A stretch of DNA of 37,090 nucleotides from the IMG/VR virus record IMGVR_UViG_3300037882_004002, positions 1-37,090 of that record. One strand, 5' to 3'. Below the pieces are notes generated by a model. The model was not told the origin of the DNA and did not search any database. It saw only the letters and a list, made by a program, of their open reading frames with translations. Source of the stretch: a virus. Shown here piece after piece: positions 24,267 through 32,809 of the stretch; position 1 is the first letter of the stretch; every line of letters begins with the position of its first letter. Position numbers and translations under genes: made by a program.

Positions 24267-25139
24267 ATGAGAGTAGATAGACTATTAATGGATTTGAACC
24301 GCGGACATTTCGCAATGTCTTTCGAGGGTATTCTCGCTTATATGCCAATGGTTCATAAAATTATGAGTGGCGAAAATGTTCCTATTATCGAAAAGACTCA
24401 TTCACTTATGAGCGTGGTCGATGCCAACGGAAAAACCATTCGTCCTGATAGTTCTGGAAGTATCAACGCTCCCAAAGGTTCTGTTGCTATTATCGATATG
24501 GTTGGACCCGTAATGAAATACGGTGATATGTGTTCTTATGGTGCCGAAGAAATTGTTTCCGCAATGTATGCAGCCGACAAAAATCCAAACATTCTTGGAA
24601 TTGTTTTCAAAGAAGATGGACCAGGAGGCGGAGTAAATGCAATAGGTCCTTTTGTGCAGTTTGCCAAAGACAAAACAAAACCTGTAGTTGCAATCGCTGA
24701 CCAATGTGCTAGTTTGCATTATTGGGCAATGTGCGCCGTTGCCGATCATAAAATGGCCGACAATAATATATCATCTGCTTTTGGTTCTGTGGGTGTCGTG
24801 GCTTCGTTCGCCGATAACAGAAAGTTTCTCGAAGAGAAAGGATATGTTTTCCACGATATTTATCCAAAGGAAAGCGAACATAAAAATCAAGCGATCCAAT
24901 TAGCCTTGAAAGGAAAGTACGATATGATCAAAGCCGAACATCTTTCGCCTTTGGCAATCAAATTTCAAGAAGCTGTTCGTGCAGCTTGCCCAAACCTAAA
25001 AGAAGAAGTTGGCGTATTAACTGGTAAAACTTTTGGAGCAGACGATGCTCTAAAATATGGAATGATAGATTCTATTGGTAGCCTTGACCAAGCCATAAAC
25101 ATGGTACATGTAAAGAGTGAATTGAACCACTATAAGTAA
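24267..25139 (+). CDS. Prohead protease, S49 (SppA/ClpP-fold) family
   Basis: 290 residues. IDMVGPVMKYGDMCSYGAEEI opens the fold; VFKEDGPGGGVNA matches the D(S/G)PGG loop; the nucleophile is Ser149 in CASLHYW; FGSVGVVASF and the likely Lys general base in PKESEHK (Lys206 or nearby) follow. S49 peptidases encoded next to capsid genes process the scaffold or capsid during head maturation. It precedes the capsid gene by 26 bases in the same direction. Confidence 0.85.
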   Translation: MRVDRLLMDLNRGHFAMSFEGILAYMPMVHKIMSGENVPIIEKTHSLMSVVDANGKTIRPDSSGSINAPKGSVAIIDMVGPVMKYGDMCSYGAEEIVSAMYAADKNPNILGIVFKEDGPGGGVNAIGPFVQFAKDKTKPVVAIADQCASLHYWAMCAVADHKMADNNISSAFGSVGVVASFADNRKFLEEKGYVFHDIYPKESEHKNQAIQLALKGKYDMIKAEHLSPLAIKFQEAVRAACPNLKEEVGVLTGKTFGADDALKYGMIDSIGSLDQAINMVHVKSELNHYK

Positions 25140-25165
25140 TTTTTAACCCTTTAAACAAAACTCCT

Positions 25166-27331
25166 ATGAAATGGAACTTAATGGCCGCCACAGCCTTGTT
25201 GCTCAACGCACTATTTGGCACGAAAGAAATTCCAATTGACGCTGTAAACAAACAGCTCAATTTGAGTGAAGAACAAAAGCAAAAAGTGATTGACGCTCTT
25301 GGAAAAGAAGATGCAGAAAAAGCTTTTAAAGGAATGAATGCCGAAATTAAAGCAATGGCAGACGAAAATCTAATTTTGAAAGCGGCACAAGACGAACTTG
25401 ATGCTTTAGTTTTAGAATCAGGACTTTCAGAAGAAGAATTAGCTACTGCTGCGAATGAAGGTAATGGTAACGATAATGTTTTGGCAATCGTCAAAACCAT
25501 TGCGGCCAAGAACAAAGAAATGGCGAGTACAATTGCCAAATTAATCCAAGAGCCAGAAGGCGACAAACCTTTTGCAGTAATCCAAGGAGGAAAACAAAAA
25601 ATGGAACACTCAGCAACACACTTATTCGGTTCTGGTAAATCGTACGATGCCTTTGATGGTGGTCGTTCCTGGAACGCAAGATTGAGAGACGGTGGAATGA
25701 AAGCTACTGATTTCAACACATCAGGAACTATTCCGTTATTGCAATCTGATTTATCTCATTTTGTGGAAGAAAACACAGGGATGTTGGAATCATTATTCAA
25801 TGATTTCCGTGGTTTACCTTCACAATGGTCCACACGTACCGGAGTACTCGACAGAGTTTCAGATGGCTTCATTATGCCTGACGAAATTGTTCAAGGTCGT
25901 GCCAAAGGTTGGTCTCCTAAAAACAAATTCAAAATTGCTTCCGAAAAAGGGCAAGTGTATCGTAAGAAAATCGACATTACTTTCAACGGGTATGAGTTGC
26001 AAGAAATCGAAAACACTTGGATTCGTCAATACAACAAAGCAGACGGTTCTCATCCTTGGAAAATGTCTTTCATCGGTTTCTTATTGGGCGAACTAATCAA
26101 ACAACAAATGTTGGATGATAGAATTGCACAAATCAACGGAATCTTTGTTCAGTCTCCAGAAGGTGACAACATGCCGGGTGCAGCAGTGAACTCTCAAAAC
26201 GGTTTACGTTACTTATGGTATTACTACAGAGATGTTGTGAAACAATATCGTCCGTTTGATATTGGTGCGCCAACAGAATCTAACATTGTAGATTATATCA
26301 ACACAATGATCGAGATGATGCCAGAAATCGAAAGAAAAGAGCAAGGTCTTGAGATTGAATTGTCTTCTAAATGGTTGAAAGCTTATATGAAACGTGCGGG
26401 AGAATTGCGCCCACAATTAGTAAACAACGCAAGCGACCAAGCGAAGTCAATGTATCAAACCAATTCACCTATAGATTATCCTAATTTCATCTTCCAAGAA
26501 TTGGTAGATCAAACCAAAACGGATTTTATTGGTATTACCAAATCTAAAAACGTGGAAATTTTAGAATACAACGTTTCTGAAAAAGGAAAATTCACAATGT
26601 CTCACGAAAAGAGAGATACTCATATTTTCGCCGATTATCGTTTGGGTATTCGTTTGAAACAAGTAGGAACTAAATTGGTAGATGGAGATCCTAGAAAATT
26701 CGAGATTCAAAAAGTATGGTCTAATAATATGCCAGTATTCGGAAACGAAGTTTTTGCTCCTGCATTCGATGATACTTCTGGTATTTTGAAAATTACTTTC
26801 CCTAATGTTGAAGTTCACGAAACTTGGAAAACAAACATCACAGCTATTGAAGGTGCTACCAAAGGTTCTGTTATCCGTATCAAAGGAAACACAGGATTAG
26901 CTGCTGCTAAAAACTTAGTTGATGGTGCCGGATTAGACTTAGCTTCTAACTTCGATTTATCTTCTGGTGGAACGATTGTATTGTTTGCCAAAGAAGATGG
27001 AACGTTCAAAGAATTGTCTAGAACTACAACTCCAGAAGTTGCTACAACTACCGATGTTGATTTCAGCACAGCTGTATTGGATGCAAAAACTGGAACAATC
27101 TTTAGATTCAAAGGAACTGCAGATACTACTATCACCAGCGTAATAAATGGTGTTGAAGGTAAAACTATCAAAATCTATGGTACTGATGCAGTAGATGTAG
27201 AGTTAACTATTGCCGATGTTGCTACTGTAAATGTAGCTAGTTCAGTAGTATTGGCAGACGCTAACGACTACTTACAATTAACAGTTGTTAATGGTATTTG
27301 GGTTGAAACAGGAAAAAGTATAACTGTATAA
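25166..27331 (+). CDS. Major capsid protein with N-terminal scaffold-like and C-terminal beta modules
   Basis: 721 residues. Residues 1-145 are helical and acidic (NLSEEQKQKVIDALGKEDAEKAF; KAAQDELDALVLESGLSEEELA), like a scaffold or delta domain. Residues about 146-520 form the probable capsid domain (GTIPLLQSDLSHFVEENTGML; NKFKIASEKGQVYRKKIDITF). Residues about 530-721 contain two related beta-rich modules (GSVIRIKGNTGLAA... and GTIFRFKGTADTT...). A strong internal Shine-Dalgarno stands before Met146 (separate entry). The adjacent protease suggests cleavage between the first two parts. The assignment rests on size, position and domain order, not on a recognised family motif. Confidence 0.72.
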   Translation: MKWNLMAATALLLNALFGTKEIPIDAVNKQLNLSEEQKQKVIDALGKEDAEKAFKGMNAEIKAMADENLILKAAQDELDALVLESGLSEEELATAANEGNGNDNVLAIVKTIAAKNKEMASTIAKLIQEPEGDKPFAVIQGGKQKMEHSATHLFGSGKSYDAFDGGRSWNARLRDGGMKATDFNTSGTIPLLQSDLSHFVEENTGMLESLFNDFRGLPSQWSTRTGVLDRVSDGFIMPDEIVQGRAKGWSPKNKFKIASEKGQVYRKKIDITFNGYELQEIENTWIRQYNKADGSHPWKMSFIGFLLGELIKQQMLDDRIAQINGIFVQSPEGDNMPGAAVNSQNGLRYLWYYYRDVVKQYRPFDIGAPTESNIVDYINTMIEMMPEIERKEQGLEIELSSKWLKAYMKRAGELRPQLVNNASDQAKSMYQTNSPIDYPNFIFQELVDQTKTDFIGITKSKNVEILEYNVSEKGKFTMSHEKRDTHIFADYRLGIRLKQVGTKLVDGDPRKFEIQKVWSNNMPVFGNEVFAPAFDDTSGILKITFPNVEVHETWKTNITAIEGATKGSVIRIKGNTGLAAAKNLVDGAGLDLASNFDLSSGGTIVLFAKEDGTFKELSRTTTPEVATTTDVDFSTAVLDAKTGTIFRFKGTADTTITSVINGVEGKTIKIYGTDAVDVELTIADVATVNVASSVVLADANDYLQLTVVNGIWVETGKSITV
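25584..25603 (+). promoter_or_regulatory. Internal ribosome binding site and ATG inside capsid gene
   Basis: AAGGAGG (25584-25590) lies 10 bases before an in-frame ATG (25601, Met146), exactly at the boundary between scaffold-like and capsid-like parts. Most genes here lack a Shine-Dalgarno, so the match stands out. It could allow separate synthesis of the capsid part. Confidence 0.4.
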
Positions 27332-27363
27332 CGGTTTTTAGAAAACCTTAATAAAATATAAAA

Positions 27364-28188
27364 ATGTCACAATATATTAGAACAAATGTAGCCAAGCCCG
27401 CAAACTCTGCGGGTGCAGGCTCACCAAAAAAACCAAACGTTACGATTATCGCTGTTGCTGATATTGCAACTTATCCAGCGCGTGACGACAAAGGAGTACT
27501 TATTGCTGGAAACTTTGTTTTGAATACTGGTGCGCAAGCAATCAGTCTTTACATGACTCCGAGTAAAATCAAAGCGGGTTATGAGCCAGAAGGAGACGAA
27601 GACGGACAAACCTTCAAACACAAATTTGAAGGACCACATCCAGGAGATTCTTTGGCTATAAATGAGTATGTTCAAAACAACTCTGGGGAACCTTGCATTA
27701 TCATTGTTGAAAACTGTGACGATGCTTCTAAAAGAGTGTACGGAACTAAATGTGCTCCGATGTATTTGAAACCATCTGGAACAGACGAAAACGAAAATCG
27801 CAATCACATGTTGGTTTTCGAACAATACGCAAAAAGAAATCTTGTGCCTGCTCATTACACTGGTGTGATTCCAACTGTTGCTCCTTTCACAGTAGTTTCT
27901 ACTACTGCATTGGCTCTAAGCCCTGCAAATGGTTATGTGTATCAATTGCCTAGTTTGGGAACTACTGCTTCAATAGCTGTAGCAACAAGCACATTAGAGC
28001 ACGGTGATATTGTAACTTTGATAGGTGGTGGCGGTGCTGCTCCTGCAACATTAACATCTGGCGTTGTAAACATGTCTGCTTTATTGGTGGCATCTGCTGC
28101 ATGGACTGGTTTAGCTGGTGCAGTTATCAACTTGAAAGTATTCAAAGCTGGCAGTGTAACGCTATTTATAGAGCAATCTCGCGGATAA
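27364..28188 (+). CDS. Structural protein after capsid gene (decoration or tail-tube candidate)
   Basis: 274 residues. The N-terminal two thirds (VTIIAVADIATYPARDDKG; HPGDSLAINEYVQNNSGEPC; KRVYGTKCAPMYLKPSG) look like a beta-sandwich structural protein. The last 90 residues (PFTVVSTTALALSPANGYVYQL; HGDIVTLIGGGG) form another beta module similar in layout to those at the capsid C-terminus. It follows the capsid gene after 32 bases and ends in a double terminator. Decoration/head protein or tail tube are both possible. Confidence 0.55.
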   Translation: MSQYIRTNVAKPANSAGAGSPKKPNVTIIAVADIATYPARDDKGVLIAGNFVLNTGAQAISLYMTPSKIKAGYEPEGDEDGQTFKHKFEGPHPGDSLAINEYVQNNSGEPCIIIVENCDDASKRVYGTKCAPMYLKPSGTDENENRNHMLVFEQYAKRNLVPAHYTGVIPTVAPFTVVSTTALALSPANGYVYQLPSLGTTASIAVATSTLEHGDIVTLIGGGGAAPATLTSGVVNMSALLVASAAWTGLAGAVINLKVFKAGSVTLFIEQSRG

Positions 28189-28200
28189 GCCTCACCCCGA

Positions 28201-28284
28201 CCCTCTCCAAAGGAGAGGGAGAAAAGCGGAATTTTTTTAGTTAGTTTTTTTTTCTTAAAAGCCTCGCACTCGCGGGGCTTTTTT
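28201..28284 (+). terminator. Two consecutive hairpins terminating the capsid operon
   Basis: First hairpin: CCCTCTCC (28201-28208) / GGAGAGGG (28212-28219), perfect, followed by a T-run at 28232-28238; it is also a common Bacteroidetes intergenic repeat type. Second hairpin: AAGCCTCGC (28259-28267) / GCGGGGCTT (28272-28280), with one G-T pair, followed directly by T. The second is a strong rho-independent terminator. Confidence 0.8.
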
Positions 28285-28286
28285 GA

Positions 28287-28322
28287 TGTCACAACTTTTT
28301 AGAAAGGTAATTACCAATTTTA
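28287..28322 (+). promoter_or_regulatory. TGTCACA-class promoter (weak -7 box) before terminase region
   Basis: TGTCACA (28287-28293) directly after the terminator. At the 28-base distance where the other copies have TAnnTTTG, the sequence is CAATTTTA (only partial match), so the -7 box is weak. A perfect palindrome GGTAATTACC (28306-28315) lies in the spacer. ATG 28359 follows. Confidence 0.45.
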
Positions 28323-28358
28323 CGGTTCAAAGAAAAACATTCACTAAAATACATTATC

Positions 28359-29327
28359 ATGAAACAAAAAGTAATTGAGTTCTTCCAGAACTTACCCGAA
28401 GCGCCTTATGAGCAGTTTAACAAAGCGTTTGAATTGTACCGACAATCAGATGGAAAGAACATCGCTATCGAAAGAGTTATTAATGCTACTGGTTATACGC
28501 CTAGTGGTTTGCAAAACTTGCTCTATGATTTGCAGAAAATGCACGGGATTACGGATGTGGAGAAAGTTCCACAAGTTGGAAGTTTGAAGTTAGAAGTGGG
28601 AAGTGAAGGCGATGGAGTTTTGCAATTAGATCCTAATTCAGAAATACCAGGTACACTGGAAGAAACTACTGATTTAGATTCTTTGAAGGAAAAAATGAAA
28701 AATTTGGAATGTGAAAGAGACGATTTACAGTACGAAAAAGAAGAACTAGAATCTGAAAATGAAAATTTGCAGGACGAAAACGAAGACTTAAAAACCGAAG
28801 TCGAAACCTTGAAACTCGCTCCGAAATTGGACGCAAAAGCCATTCGTGTTGAGTTTCCTTTCTTGAATGAAAAAGATTGTCCGGATGAATTCAAAATATT
28901 AGTTGCGGACAAAATCACGGCTTGGAATGAGTATCTTGAAACTCAAGAAAGAATTCAAAATTTTGATGAAAAAATATCGGGCAAAGAAGAGATGGCTGAA
29001 TTAGCTAAAAAAGCGATTGAAGATTTCGACGAAAACCAAAAAATCTACGATGAATTGAATTGCTATCAAACTACTGGGAAAGTTTTAGGAGTTCATCCAA
29101 TATTCAAGAAACTACAATTAACCAGGGAAGTCGAAACAATGACTTCCGAAGAGTTGGTAAAATACAAAAGTTCCTCCGCAAAGTATTTTACGGATAACAG
29201 AAAATCATTGGCGAAAGCTGAAAAAGCAAAAGACGAAGCTCGCATTCTTGAAATCAATACTCGTGTTGTAGATCGTGAACTGAAACTTGCTTTGGTAAAC
29301 AAACGATTGGGAATTCCAGTAAAATAA
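28359..29327 (+). CDS. Coiled-coil structural protein, hypothetical
   Basis: 322 residues. The N-terminal 65 residues (MKQKVIEFFQNLPEAPYEQFNKAF...NATGYTPSGLQNLLYDL) form a helical domain. A linker (KLEVGSEGD) has the composition of flavobacterial repeat DNA. Residues about 105-152 are a strong coiled coil rich in Glu/Leu (ECERDDLQYEKEELESENEN). The C-terminal part is helical. It lies between the capsid and terminase genes, so a head-related role is likely, but no family is recognised with confidence. Confidence 0.55.
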   Translation: MKQKVIEFFQNLPEAPYEQFNKAFELYRQSDGKNIAIERVINATGYTPSGLQNLLYDLQKMHGITDVEKVPQVGSLKLEVGSEGDGVLQLDPNSEIPGTLEETTDLDSLKEKMKNLECERDDLQYEKEELESENENLQDENEDLKTEVETLKLAPKLDAKAIRVEFPFLNEKDCPDEFKILVADKITAWNEYLETQERIQNFDEKISGKEEMAELAKKAIEDFDENQKIYDELNCYQTTGKVLGVHPIFKKLQLTREVETMTSEELVKYKSSSAKYFTDNRKSLAKAEKAKDEARILEINTRVVDRELKLALVNKRLGIPVK

Positions 29328-29328
29328 T

Positions 29329-29919
29329 ATGCTGTTTGATTATAGAAAGTTACAAGTTAAAAGTGAGGAGTTAGAAGTTCCAGTAAACGAAAAATTCGTT
29401 TCTAAATATCTAGCTTCTCATTATCAAAAAATAAGTTCCTTAGAAAATGACCTGATGCGGGTTCCTACGACAGAGGAGTTTTTCTTTTTGCAAAGTGATA
29501 CGGCTTTCAACGCTTTTACTTTTATACCATTGGTTGCCAAGTTGTACCCAATAAAGGAACTGCACGCATCAACATACAGCATTTCTCGAAAGGTTATTGA
29601 AGCTTTGATAGAAATGCACGATCGAGGACAAATTGAGCGCGTCACACTACTCGTTAGCGATAGTATGATCAAACGAAATCCGATAGTGATTGAAAACCTG
29701 ATGGCGATGGCAAGCAGTCGCCCAAACGTTACGGTTTTGTACGCTTGGGTTCACGCAAAGGTTTGTTTACTGAAAACCCACGAGCATTTCTTCATCATCG
29801 AAGGTTCTGGGAACTGGAGCGAGAATGCGCATTACGAACAATACACTTTTGCCAATAGTAAGGGATTGTATGATTTTAGAATGAAATTGTTTACTGAGAG
29901 TAAACTTAAAAAATATTGA
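29329..29919 (+). CDS. Phospholipase D-like (HKD-type) protein
   Basis: 196 residues. HAKVCLLKTHEHFFIIEGSGNWSEN (about 143-167; quoted pieces HAKVCLLK and GSGNWSEN) is a single PLD motif: HxK with the downstream GSxN, while the expected Asp is not clear. PLD-like proteins of this size act as dimers; substrates include DNA or lipids. It starts 1 base after the coiled-coil gene. The N-terminal KLQVKSEELEVP is encoded by a flavobacterial-type repeat. A nuclease role in packaging is speculative. Confidence 0.7.
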   Translation: MLFDYRKLQVKSEELEVPVNEKFVSKYLASHYQKISSLENDLMRVPTTEEFFFLQSDTAFNAFTFIPLVAKLYPIKELHASTYSISRKVIEALIEMHDRGQIERVTLLVSDSMIKRNPIVIENLMAMASSRPNVTVLYAWVHAKVCLLKTHEHFFIIEGSGNWSENAHYEQYTFANSKGLYDFRMKLFTESKLKKY

Positions 29920-29944
29920 TCCCCCCAGCCCCCGAAGGGGGAGT
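29920..29944. repeat. Bacteroidetes-type C/G-rich palindromic intergenic repeat
   Basis: CCCCC (29929-29933) and GGGGG (29937-29941) form a short hairpin inside CCCCCCAGCCCCCGAAGGGG. Related in type to the hairpin at 28201-28219; such CCCCAGCCCC..GGGG elements are common between genes in Flavobacteria. It could act as a weak terminator or a REP-like element. Confidence 0.55.
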
Positions 29945-29959
29945 TAAAAAACGAAACCT

Positions 29960-30106
29960 ATGACAAAATTTATTTTTTTACTAATCAAAGCTATAATTGG
30001 AACAATCGCTCTGGTTTTTGGATTTTTAGGAATGGTTGTGATATTTCTTTTGGCTTTGCCATTGGTAGGTTGGAACAAATCGAAATGTATTTTTAAAAGA
30101 ATCTAA
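29960..30106 (+). CDS. Small single-span membrane protein
   Basis: 48 residues: a short basic start (MTKFIF), one long hydrophobic stretch (LLIKAIIGTIALVFGFLGMV...FLLALPLV), then a basic tail (GWNKSKCIFKRI). Its stop overlaps the next ATG by one base (taATG), so it is probably translated with the terminase genes. The role is unknown; a second holin-like or superinfection protein is possible. Confidence 0.6.
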   Translation: MTKFIFLLIKAIIGTIALVFGFLGMVVIFLLALPLVGWNKSKCIFKRI

Positions 30107-30429
30107 TGAACCTACTAGAAAACAGATTTTCCGAAGAAGAAATGACTGCTATTCACGACTTGGCGGGAAACAATTATTCGCCTGAGAAGATTGCTTTGTA
30201 TCTCGATGTGGACAAAAAAGCCTTTTTGCAATTGTGGTCCAATAAAAAAAGTGAAGTTCGTTTGGCTTATGAACGTGGAAAACTCGTGGCAGAATTCAAC
30301 ATAAACAATAAGCAAAAAGAACTGGCCGAAAAAGGAAATATTACTGCAGCACAAATATTCCTGAAAGAATCCGAGAAAAACGAAGTAAACAACATTAGAA
30401 ACCGAATCCTCTTTGGCGATGACTATTGA
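30106..30429 (+). CDS. Putative terminase small subunit
   Basis: 107 residues. The N-terminal HTH-like segment (DLAGNNYSPEKIALYLDVDKKAFLQLW) is followed by a long helix and GNITAAQIFLKESEK, the pattern of small terminases (HTH, then NxTAAQxFLK). Small subunits recognise phage DNA and recruit the large subunit. It lies two genes before the large terminase and overlaps the following gene by 11 bases. The assignment is by pattern and position. Confidence 0.6.
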   Translation: MNLLENRFSEEEMTAIHDLAGNNYSPEKIALYLDVDKKAFLQLWSNKKSEVRLAYERGKLVAEFNINNKQKELAEKGNITAAQIFLKESEKNEVNNIRNRILFGDDY

Positions 30430-31057
30430 TCAAATTAATTTACGAGACATTTACGACTTTATGGAGACTGGCAATGTTGCCAAAGCTCCTGAGCATATAG
30501 TCGCCTATTTGGATTTACTCGATATGGTTCGGGGAATGTTCCTCCGAATGGATAAATGGGGAAGCAAAGAATCCATCATTAAACATTTGATGGTTTCCAG
30601 CGCGCATAAACTTTCACGCTACAAAGCGAATCAGGTTTGCGATGAAGCACAAGAATATTTCTATAGAGATAGCCAAATATCGAAATCCGCTTGGAAAAAC
30701 ATCTATGCCGACAAAATGGAGAAGATGATCAACTTTGCAATGCTCACGGTCAAAGATGTAAACGATGCACAAAAAGTCGTAAAAATGCTTTTGGATGTAT
30801 CGGTTTTGCGTGGTGTGAATGAAGAGGACAAAGAAGACCTTCCTGCAGAAGTATTTCAACCGCCATTTGTAGTGTATACTTGGGATTCCGAAGCTCTCGA
30901 AATGCCAAAAGTCAACCGTCAGAAACTAGCCGAAATGATTGATGCTTACCCAGAACTGACCGAGAAAGAAAAAATTAGAATCAAACAAGAAGCTTTGATT
31001 CCTGGTTTCAAACTAAAAATATTCCCAAATGAGCAGGAAGACCCACGTAAGTCTTAA
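30419..31057 (+). CDS. Hypothetical protein between terminase subunits
   Basis: 212 residues, mostly helical. MTIDQINLRDIYDFMETGNVAKAPEHIV starts at ATG 30419, inside the end of the previous gene; an in-frame TTG at 30413 is less likely. The C-terminal region is acidic then basic (YPELTEKEKIRIKQEALIPGF). It overlaps the large terminase start by 29 bases. It may be an accessory packaging protein; an alternative view is that this, not the upstream gene, is the DNA-recognition subunit. Confidence 0.55.
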   Translation: MTIDQINLRDIYDFMETGNVAKAPEHIVAYLDLLDMVRGMFLRMDKWGSKESIIKHLMVSSAHKLSRYKANQVCDEAQEYFYRDSQISKSAWKNIYADKMEKMINFAMLTVKDVNDAQKVVKMLLDVSVLRGVNEEDKEDLPAEVFQPPFVVYTWDSEALEMPKVNRQKLAEMIDAYPELTEKEKIRIKQEALIPGFKLKIFPNEQEDPRKS

Positions 31058-32729
31058 AGACACGGATGTTGCTGGTCGGTATGCCAATTGGGTAGATACT
31101 ACCATATTCCTGATTTCTCCTAAAAATTTGCGGTTGATAGCAGGTCGAGCAATGGCGAAAACTGCCAGTATCATCGCCAAACGAAGCCAAAACATTATTC
31201 ACGATATGCCTAAAAGCTATCAAGTAATTGTTTCGGACACGTATATCAACTGCCTTAAAAACATCGTTCCAACACTTCTGGAAGGTTGGAACCGTAACGG
31301 ATGGCGAGAGGGAATCCATTATGTTACGGATAAGCGTCCGCCCTCACATTTTAAACTTCCGTACAAACCTGTAGAAACCTACAAGCATACGATTTCTGTT
31401 TTTAATGGATGCTTTTTTAATCTCGGTTCGCTCGATCAACCGGGAGGGTTAGCAGGTGGTTCGTATCAGCATATGTATGGTGACGAAGCGCGTTTACTGA
31501 AATTCGAAAAACTAAAAAAATTAACGCCTGCCATTCGTGGAGAATACACGTTATTTGGGCACTCGGTTTATTATCGGGGAACTACTTTTACTACGGATAT
31601 GCCTAACATCATCGACGGTGACGAAGATTGGATTATGCAGGACGAAAAGAATATGGATTTAGACCAGGTGAAACTTGCTCTTGAAGTGGGTTTGGTGCTG
31701 AATGAAATTAAAAGGGAAATTCTTTCGTACAAACAAGTAGGCGACTTTGAAGCTATTGAAGGACTGAAAGCCAACTTGGTGCGCTGGACAGAACGTTGGA
31801 TTCGTGTCCGCAAGGATTTGACTTTCTTTTATGTAGTTTCTTCCTTGGCGAATGTCGATATTTTGACCGAAGGGTATTTTGCGGACAGTTTGAAAGCGCT
31901 GGGAATTGAAGAATTCAAGAGTGCGATTCTTTCTTTGAAAATCAATTTAAAGAAAGGCGAGAAATTCTACGGAAACCTTGGCGAGCATCATTTTTATGAT
32001 GACGGCGTGATTCAAGAATACTACAACAAATTTTCATTAACGGACGAGATTGAGGAAAGTAGTTTGGCATTGCGATACATCGACCACAATGCGAAACTAG
32101 AATGCGGTGTGGATTTTGGCGATATGTGTAGTGTCGTAACGGCACAGCCTAGAGGGAACTACTTATATTGCCTCAAAGAATTCCACACGTTGGCACCGGA
32201 GAATGAAATCCAATTAGGAAGGAAGTTTACAGACTTTTACAAGCATCACAAGGTTAAAATCCTTGATATGTATTACGACCGTTCGGGGAACCAAAACAGC
32301 AAAACCAAACGAGATTGGGCGAACGCCTTGAAAACAGCTATTGAATATCATAATGGCGTTTCAACCGGTTGGACTGTAAATTTGATGTCATTGAATCAGG
32401 CTACTATTTACCAAGATGAAGAGTTCGCTTTCGCTAAAGCCTTGATGGGAGAAACGACCGCCACACTCATAAAACTAAAGATCGATAAGTTCCAGTGTAA
32501 ATGCCTAAAAAGTTCCTTAGAACTCACGAAAATCAAAATAAAAATTGATGCGAAAGGTTCTAGAACTTTGCACAAGGATAAATCTAGCGAAGCATTGCCT
32601 ATTCTATTGCGGCCAATGTACTCGACAAATTATAGCGATGCGTTCAAATATTTGATTTATCGTAGGAGTTTTGTGGATCAGGTGAATACTCATTCACAAT
32701 ATTCAGGAATGGACCCGAGTGTGAATTAA
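31029..32729 (+). CDS. terL: Terminase large subunit
   Basis: 566 residues. A deviant Walker A GRAMAKTAS (Lys44), Walker B HMYGDEA (Asp152/Glu153), and the nuclease domain acids in CGVDFGD (Asp362), MYYDRSGN (Asp417) and YSDAFKY (Asp537) follow the order of phage packaging ATPase-nucleases. It cuts and pumps DNA into the prohead. The N-terminal ATG lies within the previous gene's end (29-base overlap). The transcription unit ends in a hairpin at 32752-32773. The portal gene, usually next, is instead about 3.5 kb downstream, after an accessory block. Confidence 0.88.
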   Translation: MSRKTHVSLKDTDVAGRYANWVDTTIFLISPKNLRLIAGRAMAKTASIIAKRSQNIIHDMPKSYQVIVSDTYINCLKNIVPTLLEGWNRNGWREGIHYVTDKRPPSHFKLPYKPVETYKHTISVFNGCFFNLGSLDQPGGLAGGSYQHMYGDEARLLKFEKLKKLTPAIRGEYTLFGHSVYYRGTTFTTDMPNIIDGDEDWIMQDEKNMDLDQVKLALEVGLVLNEIKREILSYKQVGDFEAIEGLKANLVRWTERWIRVRKDLTFFYVVSSLANVDILTEGYFADSLKALGIEEFKSAILSLKINLKKGEKFYGNLGEHHFYDDGVIQEYYNKFSLTDEIEESSLALRYIDHNAKLECGVDFGDMCSVVTAQPRGNYLYCLKEFHTLAPENEIQLGRKFTDFYKHHKVKILDMYYDRSGNQNSKTKRDWANALKTAIEYHNGVSTGWTVNLMSLNQATIYQDEEFAFAKALMGETTATLIKLKIDKFQCKCLKSSLELTKIKIKIDAKGSRTLHKDKSSEALPILLRPMYSTNYSDAFKYLIYRRSFVDQVNTHSQYSGMDPSVN

Positions 32730-32751
32730 ATTATTTATACCAATTCTAAAG

Positions 32752-32773
32752 ATGTGCTTATGCACATTTTTTT
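32752..32773 (+). terminator. Terminator after terminase operon
   Basis: ATGTGC (32752-32757) / GCACAT (32762-32767), loop of 4, followed by a T-run. It isolates the terminase unit from the pseudoknot RNA promoter that begins directly after. Confidence 0.75.
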
Positions 32774-32774
32774 A

Positions 32775-32805
32775 TTTGTCATTCTAATTTATATTTGTAC
32801 GTTTG
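32775..32805 (+). promoter_or_regulatory. Host-type promoter for pseudoknot RNA
   Basis: TTTG (32775-32778), 19-base spacer, TACGTTTG (32798-32805): both boxes match the Bacteroidetes consensus exactly. A second -7-like TATATTTG lies at 32790. Transcription would start at about 32810-32812, the first base of the pseudoknot. Confidence 0.7.
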
Positions 32806-32809
32806 CTGA

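Noticed and set aside
25072-25719. 215-codon minus-strand frame opposite the protease/capsid junction
   Set aside because: Composition typical of an antisense shadow (Ser, Ala, Pro, Leu); it spans the intergenic region between two well-supported plus-strand genes.
27365-27371. Sixth TGTCACA
   Set aside because: It is the start ATG plus codons for Ser-Gln of the gene at 27364, and no -7 box lies 28 bases downstream.
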